Shown piece by piece: positions 1 through 12,400 of a stretch of DNA of 64,000 nucleotides. The position numbers and the translations under genes were made by a program. The notes under the pieces were generated by a model. It searched no databases. It was not told the origin of the DNA and saw only the letters and a program-made list of their open reading frames with translations. The first letter of the stretch is position 1, and each line of letters begins with the position of its first letter. The DNA lies in NCBI GenBank assembly GCA_036850595.1, contig CM072155.1, positions 4,263,953 to 4,327,952 on the forward strand, written 5' to 3'. Origin of the DNA: Rhyacichthys aspro (Eukaryota; Chordata; Actinopteri; Gobiiformes; Rhyacichthyidae).

Positions 1-3000
1 ATATAACAAGGAACTAAGGAAATAAAACTGCAACCCAAAAACTTTTTTGGCGTGCTGCAGTATTAAGCAATGTCCATTGAAAATAATGGGCAGCCATTTT
101 TTTACTCATTCACTCTTCTAATACTGTATCTGTGGTCTTGCCAGTTCTAAACAGTGCAGTGTTTATTATACAAATCAGCCATGTGCTTTTAGGTTTGTTT
201 TTTTCATTGCTTTTTTTCTATTTTGTTTCTTGCTTTTTGCTCATTGTGATGCACGTACATGACATATGTCACTTTTTTTCCCAAGAATGCCAGGAAACAG
301 CCAAAAGTGACACCGTGGCTCCTCTTTTCACACAAGGTTAACTGTGACAAGATTCATGGGAGAAATTTTATAAAAATTCTATTAAAAATAAATCCATCAG
401 TGATTCTGGAGCTATGTATTTTATGTCAAAAGTTACAAGATGCTTTTATTTCTCCTACTCCGACAGCAGGAAATTGGCTCCTATCTAACAAGTTCACAGA
501 TCTAGTAGATCTATAACAGTATCAGTAACATATATAATATAATAATATAATATTGGGAATATTTATACAAATCTCTGTGACAGAACACACTCACGTCGAC
601 CCCAAATTTGGCTGCAATGTTAAGCTATTGATTTAACAGTAAAAATCAAATTTGAAAAAGCCTGCCTAGATGACTGTGCACACTTCCCTTGATTGTTTTA
701 TTGCACAAAACTCTGGGTGTGTAGGGCCTTCTCCTGAAAGTGTGGGAGTAAAATGATACAGAATTTCTCAAAAACTTACCAGAGGATCAAACTATTGCAT
801 CAAAGTAAACTATGATTGAGATAACAGTGCTAGAATACAGGAATGATTTATTAGCACAAGGAATGATAAGCATTTCTGTAGCCAGCTCGACTAACCAGAA
901 CTCCAGGAGGACAAATATGGTTAGACCAGATTCAAGATGGTGTGCGCCCACTTAAGTTTTGATGGAAAAGAACCGGAAATAAAGCAGATATTTCATGTAA
1001 CACAGGTGCGTGCTTGTTACACAGTAATTGGTTTAAAGCTTGCCAGTGTAAACAGGAAGTGGTGGGCAGTGTTTCACTATGACTGGTCACCTTAGATGTG
1101 TGGATGTGTGGTCGTGTGGACAGGCAGACATGCCGATTAACAAGGAAAAGGGAGTATAACTGTGACGCAACATTACTGACATGAGAGTTGCTACCGAAAC
1201 TTGAGAAATTGACTGATACTGAGAGGATTTTTGTTCAGCTTCAATACAAACAAATAGCAACCTACTCTACATTGTAAAGGTGTTCTAGATCCATCCTCAT
1301 TGCAATCAAACAAAAGGCTAAATCTATGCTCATATGCTTTTTATGTCAGCTCAAGCTTATTTGCGTTAAAAAACAAACTCATGTATTAAAATTCATATTG
1401 ATTCATGAAATGCAGTGTTCTCAAAGCCTTAACCAAACACCTGTCATAAGCTGCATTGAGCTGTAACTGGGCTAATCCAGTGGTAATCTATATGAAGCTA
1501 GGTTCTGTTGCCTTATTGTCAACTAGAGCCATCCAGTGGTGCTTTAAGGAAGTCTGAATAAGGCCCGGTCTTGTCTTAGAATTGTAAAGTCTAATGTTGG
1601 AGGTTTGTGTTAAACATTAACAGAAGGAAGAATGGAGGAGACTTACTGTAAATGGAGTAAATAAAAAGTAAACAGACCAGAGTCACTGTTCTTAAGCTGT
1701 TATATATACCACATACACTGACGGTAACAGTAGCAGCATATTGTGGTACTTCAATTATGTGCAATCTCATTACATTTTCTGAGTAGTATTAAGTAGTTGT
1801 TCCATGATTATTTTTTAAGTCCCCCAGCTCTTATGACAAGCCTTCATCATAATCTTTCTTCTGATGCAGGATCAGTTTATATTGAGATTTGTGAAAGCAC
1901 TGTGTTTGACTGTCTTTACAACCTGTAGCATTTATACCTTCACCGGTGAAAAACAACTAAGCTTTCTTTTTAAAGCAACACTTTGTATATTTTTGTGCAT
2001 GTGCTCCCTCTAAAGGACTTTGTCTGCAACTGCGCTACTGGGTCTGATGAAAAAAGAAACACACTTCTTGAAAACTGACACAAAGAGCCAACACAACAAC
2101 AGGTAAAAGTCTTGATGAATCTAGAAAAAAATAAAAACAGGCTATGACTTGACGAGTGACATCATGCACTGTGCTTGTGCTTTTAGACTTTAAAGCACTG
2201 GTTCCCAAACACTGGGTCAGGGCCCAAAAAAAAGGGAACGTTTATGTACAGTTTGCATAGATTACGTTGTTTCATGTTTTGCGTGGCTCTATTTTTATTG
2301 CTACACTATGGCAGATGCTTCCTGTGAAACTTCCGTTTCCTAATGAGCATTACACGACTTCTACATGAGGCAGGACCCCGTTGTCATGACAACTGTGAAC
2401 GTAGGGTCAGTTAAAGTCCAGACTTCAAAAGACAGCGTACAAATTTGTGAGTTCTTAGTGCAGACCTTGGTGCGGAATTTCAGATGTACATCCTTTATTT
2501 GGGTTGCAAACAAATTGTCACTACAAAAACTAAACAAAAAGATCAAGTAGTCCATAGGCATTTGTTAGAAAAAATGCTGCATTGCCAGGAGCAAGAAAAC
2601 AGAAGTAAATAAAAAGGAATGAAAGACTAAACCTATAACAAAAAATTCTGAAACAATGTTAAATCAATTCCATCACAATTTTTCCATTTTGAAATAAGGG
2701 TATGTGAAAAAGTGATAGTATTAAAAAAAAATGGATGTTGTCCCAGCATTTACTATAGAGACGAGCAGAAGGCCTACATTTTACACTGAGGGTTTGGCCT
2801 TCTGGACCTGCAGACTGAAGGGGTATACTCTTTGGCCCAGCTGCGTGTGGTGGAAGTGGTATACGATGGATGCTATACTAATATGGATCATAATGAGGCC
2901 TATATACTGTAATAGAGCAATAAAGAGTAGCCAGTGGATGTCTGAAATTCATTGTCTGCACTTTGAGACTTTAAGCATGAAAAACACCTAAACCTGAGCC

Positions 3001-3250
3001 AGAATAATAAAAGAAAACGTTTTTACGTTATTATTATTATTGTGCAAAAGGATATAGTGAGATGTATTAAGCATAATGAGATTATAATTTAATGAGATCA
3101 TGAATATGTAAATGTAAGAACAATATGTAGGTTACTCTATTTTACGTAAATCCCCATTAAAAAGTTATTAGCATACAGTGCAGACAATTATTGCTATTAG
3201 GCTTTTTTTACTTTAACTTGAACAGACAAGCTGACCCACGGCTTTAATCC
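1..3250. other. Intergenic DNA upstream of HOOK2, no gene recognised
   Basis: AT-rich DNA. Open frames are short and none shows splice-linked similarity to a protein I recognise. A sequence at about 2196-2260 (…actggttcccaaac…) resembles one end of a hAT/Charlie transposon, but no matching second end was found. A short TTA triplet run lies near 3028-3041. It could include 3' UTR or regulatory DNA of a gene to the left; the sequence alone does not show this. Confidence 0.5.
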
Positions 3251-3264
3251 GTTTCCATGGTAAC
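3251..3264 (+). promoter_or_regulatory. X-box (RFX)-like palindrome in the HOOK2 promoter
   Basis: The 14-mer gtttccatggtaac is a near-perfect inverted repeat matching the X-box bound by RFX transcription factors (GTTNCC-AT-GGNAAC type). It lies about 220 bp upstream of the HOOK2 start codon in CpG-containing DNA that should hold the promoter and 5' UTR. RFX sites are common in genes for centrosome and cilium proteins, and HOOK2 is a centrosomal protein. The match is seen; binding is inferred. Confidence 0.45.
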
Positions 3265-3471
3265 GCTCTCGGGACGGAAGCTCGCAGAGATAAAAACAGG
3301 TGAAACGCGCAGGGTCCGGAGCAGGAGGAGGCCATGGCTGGATAACAACTGACGTGGAAAGTGTCAGGGCTGAGTAACAAACTTATTGAGAAAAGTCTTG
3401 AGAGCTTTATCCACCGCTTCCATCGCTTCCCTGTTCGCTGCCGCTGAGGTATTTTCACGGGCCACGGCAGA

Positions 3472-6400
3472 ATGAGTCTCGATAAAGCCGATCTGTGTGA
3501 CTCTCTGTTAACCTGGGTAAGTTTGTTAATAGCTAGGTTTGACTAGCGCTGTTAGCCGCCGAGGGTTGACAGTCAGGCAGGTGAAGTAAAAGCAAAGTCT
3601 AAATCAAACTTAAAGTAACTCGTAGCGTGAACTGATACATGGCTGTTTAACTGAAGAGGCAAACTGGAGTCAAATGAGTTGACAATTAGCTTGAACATGA
3701 GCTACATTGTAAGCAACATTAGCCAGTCAGTCTAGCTAACCGGCTAGGTGAGTTTTCTCTTGGTTACTTGGCTACTTTGTTTCACCTTGTTATCTAACTT
3801 GACGTGTCAGCAATGACAAAAAGTAAACAGGACAGTCTGCTGAGTGAATGCATGCAGCAATATTAGTAGACATTTTCTCAACAGAAAACTCCCCGAGCTT
3901 CTAAAATCCACCTGTTAGGCACCTGCCACACAGACACACAATTTAGTTTATTGCCACATTTTAAAGGGATAGTCCAGCATTTTGTAAAAGGGGTCTGTGA
4001 GATACTTAGGGATAGGTCACTTATTTACTACTCACAACTGTGCTACAATTGTCCGATCATATCTTCAATAAATACTGTTAGTGCAAATGTGTATTATAGT
4101 CAAGGTATTCTTACATTACATTTCAAAACTATTTTGTTTTCTTTGTGTGGAGTGTTTTTGTCCCAATACAAACACTTCAGCTGTTTACTTCTAGGCTACA
4201 TTTATTCTGGAACATTCGTCTATGGACCTGACATATAAAATGACACTAAAGTAGTTCAATGAAAACAGTAAATGGTTTAGTTTGTGTGGCTAATTGAACC
4301 ACATTTTTGAAATACTGAAGGATATCTTTAATAGAGGGTTGTATTAAGTGAACTGATTCAGGGCATACCACTGATCAGAATGTATTTTACCTTTATAACG
4401 GCTAAAACATTTCAATATATCCTTTTTATCTGGAAATTAGAAGTGCTTAAACAACAAAACTGTGATACCATCAAGCTCTGATTCCTTGAAGTTATCACTA
4501 TTTCATAGCGTGTCATGATGAGAGTCTTGAAAAAACATTCATGTATTTTTTATTGTTTTAAATCTTGTGTACTATGACTAAATAAAATATTCTTTTATTC
4601 AGTTGCAGACTTTTCAGGTGCCGTCCTGTAACAGCAAATATGACCTGACAAGTGGAGTGGCTATTGCACATGTGCTGCACAGAATGTAAGGACACACATT
4701 CAAATCATGTATCTAGGATTGGAGGAGGATTGGTAACTCCTGCAGTGATTATGTAATAACCTACTCACTGACATTTGCTTATCTGTTTTTGCTTCGGTGT
4801 ATGTCGATTTACCCCAGCAATAGACACTGCTCTGCTGTATTTTCAGTGTAAATGTGTGTTGTAAACCGGCCTACTGACCTCTAGGTCTTTGACTTTGCAC
4901 AAATTAGCATTAATGAAAACAACAACAAGAACATTTGACTATTTATTTTAAGGTCACTTCACAAGCTCTGATTATATACCCAATGGTCTATTCTTTGACT
5001 TCCACTAACTCTCACATGTCCAAAGTGTGCCTGTAACCTTGGTAACCTCGCTTTGTTCAACTGCGGCCGTGTTCCGCCTAACAGAAGCAGGAAATCAGAG
5101 CCCCGTGGCGTCCTGCGAATCCTCGTGTACATCGCCCTCGTCCTCACCACTGTTCTCTCTCTCGCTCTCATTAACAGAGACCCCTCTTGGTTTAATGAGA
5201 CGTGGCTGAGCAGGATCAAGGAGGAGAGCGGGGCCAACTGGCGCCTCAAGGTAATTTGTGAAACAGCGGGATGTGACAGAATACCCCTCAGCAGTGGAGC
5301 ATAATCAAACTGACCAGACTAGAGCTGAGATGCAACTCTTGATGTCTTTCTCTTTTTTTTCCTTTTTTTTTTCCAGGTCAGCAACTTGAAAAAGATTTTG
5401 AAGAGTATGCTGGAGTATTACCATGATGTAAGACGGCACACATTCTTTGTTTTTATGCATCACACATAATTCTAACAGCTTTTCTTCTGGACAGATACTC
5501 GGTCACCAGGTCACAGACGAGCACCTGCCAGACGTGAACCTCATAGGCGAGATGGGGGACGTGACTGAACTGGGCAAGCTGGTACAGCTGGTACTGGGCT
5601 GTGCCGTCAGCTGTGAGAAGAAGGAAGGTAAACGACCTTACAGTAGAGCAGAGGCAGCCATCTGTAAAGCATAACACATTGGATTAACTCAAAAGTCAAA
5701 CCACATGACTCGTCTTTTTATCTGCACTGTGGTTTGGAAGGACAGAGCTAGGCTTTTATTGAATAAGTGAGTTTTGAAAGTCAGAGATATAAAAATGATT
5801 GCGACCATATTTAACAGCTGTTTTTCTGAACTTGTTTGTTCATTATGGTTTCTATGTTTACGGGAAATGGGCACCACTTGAGGGTGAAACAGACAAACAT
5901 AGGAAATTTCAGGCAAAATTGTTATATATGAGAGAAGTTTTCACAAAATAAATATGGTGCATTAAATGATTGAGAACAGAAATGTCAATGTAACCTGACA
6001 TGTATAGTATAACAACAACATATATATATTTTCGGGTTATATAGGTAGCGTCTGTGACATAGGTTCCTGATGGACAGTATTTAATTGCATGTTATGAAGG
6101 CTGTGGCAGTGTTAAGTGTGTTCAGATTTCCACCTGTCACCTGGCGAATGCAGTTTTCCCTACTGATTGCAAGCACATGTTGCTCAGCATGATGTGTTAG
6201 AGTAGTAAATGAATAGCTCTTTGTGTGACGTATACGGTCTTGGCAGTGATTTCTCAAGATGAGAAGCAGGTTGTTCAACAGTAGAATATACAAACACACA
6301 ATCAACTGTTTAATGGGCAATACATTTAAAAAATCAGGAGATAATTCACTCCTAACTACCAGTTTTCAAAGTGATTTTTCATGGAACAAAACCTGTTTCT

Positions 6401-9400
6401 GACCAGCTTGGGCTCACCTTTTTTACTAGTTCCCAGAGTGTTTTTAATTAGGCTAAAAAGGAATATTTGTGACACTGAACATGCTGGCTTTAGACCCAGT
6501 AAAAGTTACTAACCCATGAACCTCACATTTACAAATTACTTTGACGTGTTTGTCCAATTACTAGGTTACTTAAGGCCATATAGGCCACATATTTGGTCAC
6601 AAAAACATATCATGTTTTGATACTAAGTCTTGTATATTTGTATAGACCTTGTTTTTTGCAAGAGATTTGCATTAATCTGTATTTGGCTACACCTGCGCTG
6701 GTTGTGTATTTCTTTCCAGAGCAAATCCAGCAGATAATGACACTTGAGGAATCCGTCCAGCATGTTGTGATGACTGCCATTCAGGAGGTACGTGAGCCTG
6801 TTGCTTATCCTCGCTGCTTTCTGCTTTGCATTAATCCTGTTCTTAGTCACGCTTAATTCAGAATCATATAAATCCAGTGTAGAGTCCTAAAACGTTACTG
6901 ATATTCCTATAATATACTTGCTTCTTAAATAGACTCGTACATTTGAAATGGTTGTCCTAAAAACATGTTACACTGTTGTTCTAATACTATAAAACAATGT
7001 TTAGTTTGACTAATACAGTATAGATCAATGTAGTATGTCATGTGAGTGCTCCACAAGTACTGCTTTAAACAAAAAAATGTCCTGTTTATTCCGTCTTTCT
7101 GAACTACAAATGGCTAAATCTTGAAATGTTTTTCTATACATCAGAGTCTCACTCTTTCATGTCAAATGTTCGGTGCTTGTTTAATGAAATTTTGAGTTTT
7201 TTAAATCATAAAGCAAGAGCTGTAAGACACTGACTCTTTAAAAAAAATCACCAAACTAATATAGTCTACTTTTGTATGGCTTTTAAAAGGTTTTTCTTCT
7301 TGAAATAGAAAATATTATTATATTATTTCCAATAATATAAAAAATAGAGAGAGCAAGGTATTAGTTTGGACACTCTGATTTGAAGAAGTGGAGCGACACA
7401 GCAGTATAGATGCTATACTGAACAACATGGACAACCGCCTGCACTCTGCTTTTGAACAACAGAGAGCAGCCAGTGGGGACTAATAAAGTTTAACAAAAAT
7501 TAGTAGTTGTTGACTATAAAGCCCCCTGTCCACTATTTTGAACGCTTTAAAGTAAAGTTGCTGAGACAATGATGATTTATACAGAAAAACTGAACCTTTC
7601 ACTAAACTATTCTTGAACTTGGTTCCAGCCAGATCCCCCTAAAGCAGCACACATGTACAGTACCGGCTCATCCCGGGACAGTGAGACATCACACTGGACT
7701 TCATTTAGAGTTTCTAATTGAGTAGTTACTTATGTTTGGCAAGTGGCACTTTCAAACTGTCATCATCCAAGATTTGCACAAACACAATATCGAAAGTAGA
7801 CATCAGTTAATATCCCTCTCCTTGGTGTTTGTGTTTTCCCTTTTTGATTTTCATTTACACCTGACTGAAAATTTCCACTGTTCAAACAATAGACTGCAGC
7901 TCTACCTTTTAGTAATCGAATATTACTGTTGGAACCACAGTGGAGATGGTAGAACCCCTTTTAACAATTGAAACTCTCCTCTATGAGCCTTTGCCGTTCT
8001 TCCGCTCTATTGAAACCTGCCGTTAACAAGCTCTTTTTATTAACCTGCATTTGCATATCTTGAATAGCTGTTATCAAAAGAGCCCTCTTCTGAACCAGGA
8101 AGTCCAGACACCTACGGCGACTTTGACTACCAGGTAAAAACCTACTTTTTTTTTTTTTTAATCTAATATCCTCACTATAGTCAGCAGTTCTGTTACACTA
8201 GTGTTGTGTCTTCCTCTGCCTTTCATTAAAGCTCATTCCCCCCTGCTGTGACATGTGCCTCAATTTCCTTTCTCTTGTCTCTCCGCAGTCCAGGAAGTAT
8301 TATTTCCTGAGTGAGGAGGCGGATGAGAAGGAAGACCTGACGCAGCGCTGTAGAGACCTGCAACATCAGGTGAGTAACACAAATAGTGTATATATACTTG
8401 ATAGGACAATGTTAGACCATCTTACAATTTGTGTGTTGTGTGTGATGAATTATCAGTTTGGAGTGATCGTTGACATGCATTAAGTTTCATTTCTGTTTGT
8501 TGAAGTTCTATGCTCAAACACAAATGCAGGTTAAGTTTGTTTTTAACACTCACTCACTCTGTTTATTGTCTGTGTCATGCTCTGACTGAGTGACAGACAC
8601 GGACCAATCACAGTGAGGTGTGGGAGGGGCTCTGTGCAGTGGACTCGCATGTGCAGACTGAGTTAGGCCAGAGATATACTTTTACTGTTTAGCCATATAC
8701 ACACATCTGCGTCACAACACTTGCTTATACACAGCATGTATATCACAGAGTGTACTGGAAGAATTGCTGTGAAGTGCTTCAAGGTAAACATTCAATAATA
8801 ATACTTAAATCATATAACTGATTTCTTTTTTTTTTATAATAAAAACTTTTAATTTAGTTATGGACAGTCACATTTTAATAACCTATACTAGTTGAATTTC
8901 TGCCAAACCCATAAGATGCATGCACAATGGAATTTTTAAATGGGTACATGCAAGGGATGAAAAATAATATGGAGCTACACTATACTTTAAACAAAAGCCT
9001 AATATAGTTGGTTAGTAAAGAATGAGACTTAATTTCACAAAGAGCCAAGACTCAAAAGTAGAGCAGTGGTTTCAAATTCAAAGTGGTGAGGGGCCATTAT
9101 TGTTAATGAGAATCCTTTCAGGGGCCAAAGATGGTGACTTTTGGGAAACTTTTATTCAATTTTGAATATGAGTTTTTATCTTCATCTTATGAGTCTTACA
9201 TAAGTTGTCTTTAACATTATTTTCCTTTGATTATGGAAACAGGTTTTAGTTGAATTTGGACAGGTTTTAGATGGATTTGAACTGGTTTTAGATGGATTTG
9301 AACTGGTTTTAGATGGATTTGAACTGGTTTTAGATAAATTTGAGCAGGTTTTAATTGGATTTGAGCTAGTTTTAGATGGATTTGAACTGGTTTTAGATGG

Positions 9401-12400
9401 ATTTGAACTGGTTTTAGATGGATTTGAACTGGTTTTATGTGGACAGATTATACATATCTTTGTAGCAGAACCTGGCTTAAGATTTCATGAACAAATAAAA
9501 TTACCAAAGTACCAAAAATATGACCTGTTAAATGTATTGGAGGGCCACATTAAACATGGCAAAGGGCCGCATGTGTGATGTAGAGTTTCTTATTTTCAGT
9601 AACTTGCAAAATTGTCATTACAACTACAACTGTTTTACTATAAGCAGTAGAGTATAGAAATCGTCTTCCACATGAGCCAGTAATTTAGCCAATCTTGATC
9701 TTGCCAAGAGATGAATGGTGATATTCTTGCCTTATTGCCCACCCCTACTCACCCAACATTATCAAATTGTCATTTGGAATTCGTTTTGTCCTGGTTTCTC
9801 TCACAAACACAATAACATAATCTCAAGGCAGTGTTTTTTTTTTTTTTGTCTTCAGAATCTTGTCTTAAATATTTTTCCCCACTTTCATACCAGTTTGCTG
9901 TATAATCTAGGCGCATGTGTTTAAAAATGCACTCCTGCAGCTTTTGTGCACTCATCTGTATTGATCACATTACCGTGTGCACGCATCACAAGCTTGTTTT
10001 TCGCTACACCGACTGATAAAGGATTTTTTATTTTTTTTTTAGTGCTTTCGAGCCACATTTGAGTTGCATAACGAGATAAAACTGACACATTGCCTCGGGC
10101 CGGAGCCAACAATAATTTGTACCGCTCCCTCCCACCTGTTTGTTTACTGCCGTAGCCCACGCATTAGGAATTAGTCATTTGTGTTGTTTTGATAGCTAAT
10201 TACTGCTGCTGGTCTCATTGCTAAAGCATGCAATCTGTCCTTAGAGATCAGAGTAGGTTTTGGCTGTAAGTTGGAGAAATGTAAAGCAGGTAAGTATGTT
10301 TTATAATAATGGAATGCCAGCTTGTCTAACTTTTAATGCTCTCAGTCTGACTCTGAAAGAAACTTTATATCGCTATAAGTGTTGTAGGGCCACATTGAAA
10401 AGAAAAACAAAATCGAACAGTGAACATATGAAGGTTCTCATTCAACAGGTCATAGTGCACAAGAACTGTTAGAAGTGGACACCTGGACATTTCTTTTACA
10501 CTTGTTCAACTGCCTTAAAAGACATAAATTCTGGAGGAAATAAGTTATAATACTTGAAGCAGAATTACTTTACTGGCCAACAAAAGGATGCTATTGTATG
10601 TACACTATTTCAAACACATGGCCACACCTCACAAGTATCATGCACCAGTAAAGAGCAAACTGGGCGTGTGGACTGACAATGGTACAGTAATAATACTCTT
10701 TTGCATCTGATATCTCTTTTCTAGAGTCCAACTTTTCATTATACTATTTACAAACCTTTTGTGTAGTCAGGGCAGAACATTACTCACAAGGGTTAATAAA
10801 TTATGACAATACTATAAAGAAAAGGATAAGATTTTTATAGTGCAGTTTCTCAGCAGGAAATATCACTCGGTGGGAGGGCAGAAGTTGTCCTATTTACCAG
10901 ATGAAGCTAAGTGAGATGAGCTTTAAAGGTATAACGTAAAATTATGCGGAATGACAGCATCGCCATATTATGAATTATGAATTATTCAGAGTTTAAATCT
11001 GTACTCAGTGTTAGTCAGTACCCAGACCAGTCCTACTCAGAGTTTACTGTTTCAGAAACGGCTTTAGAGTTAGGTCAATCAACTCTGAGTCTGTTCCTCT
11101 GAGTTTAGCAGAGGGGGGAAAATCACCATTAATGGAGCCAAGAAAAGGGGAGTCACCATGGCAACGGTAATCAAATGGAGCCCGGTGTATTGAAAAGTAA
11201 AGGCAGGCAGCTATTTTAAGTTTTAAAATTTTAAAAAGTGATGTAGAGTAGTTTGATGAATATATATATATATAGGAGGATACAAATACAACTACTAATA
11301 TATTAATTCCCCCATTTATTGTTTATTATATGATACTTAATTTCAGTGACAGTGTCAGCTGAGCATTAAATACCCTGACACTGTAGCCTACTGGTGTTTA
11401 AGAACTGAAGTTGTCCTATTTCTAGGGTTAACACACTCTGACTTTGGAAATTTATCACAACATCTAGAACTTCTTCAGAAACCTTCTAAGAGGTTTATTT
11501 CCTCATCATCAGGCCTTTTTGCTGCTTTGATTGGCTGACCCAGATCATAACTGCAAATGGTCTTAGACGGACAAGCCAGTTGATAACAATGGCTAACAGA
11601 TGTGTTGACTTAAAATATGGCCAACAAACTTTAATCCTTCATTGTTTTGCTTTCTAGTTGTAATATCAGATTTAATTTCTTTCAGTGTTGCCCTAATACG
11701 CCTTTGTAACCTCATCTGTCGTGAATATTTGTCCCCTCACAGCTGAAACATTATGTCCATATGGATCTATTTATAAAGTGAAGATCTGGGTTTGCCCCTG
11801 AGGGTAATGCAAACAACAACTTGTCTATTCATAAAGTTCCATTTGCCTGAGACCATTGCACACCATCTGACTAACCAGCTCTTCACACTGCGCATGTGGA
11901 AAGAGAATCAAGCATGTTTAAACAGCCCTTTATTCACTCGAACCATGAGCATGTCGTCGTGTTTTTGTTGCAGTAGGTTTCTTAACATTTGAGTACAGTT
12001 ATCTTTTGAAGTTTTATGTTCCCTCCTCCTTCAGTTGTCGATGGTCCTGGAGGAGAAGTCCTTGCTGCAGGCAGAGACTCGCTCGCTGAAGGAAAAGCTG
12101 AACCGCTCCGACTCCCTGGACTCCAGCACCACAGCCATCACGGGCAAGAAACTCCTGCTGCTGCAGAGCCAGATGGAGCAGCTTCAGGAGGAAAACTACA
12201 GGTATCAGGAAAGAATAAAGCCCAAACATAATTATTGAGAGCTAAAATTTGATACTGAATTTGTTCGCATGCACTTATCCTGGTTATGGGCCTTATTCTG
12301 GTTATGACAACATTTGGGATTCGACGGTTACAGAAAAACCTGGTTATTAATACACTGGTTACATTACAAATTATAGCATCCCGTATTTAGAGGTGGGAAG

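Larger units (their letters stand above)
8370..12034 (+). other. HOOK2 intron 8, repeat-rich
   Basis: This is the longest intron of HOOK2 (3.7 kb). It contains a 21-bp tandem array, a probable hAT/Charlie relic around it, a Harbinger-like MITE near 11 kb, and a short TA run at about 11262-11274. No exon-like coding segment was found in it. Confidence 0.6.

Noticed and set aside
2196..2260. hAT/Charlie element upstream of HOOK2
   Set aside because: Only one possible end (actggttcccaaac) was seen; no opposing end or target duplication found, so not called as an element.
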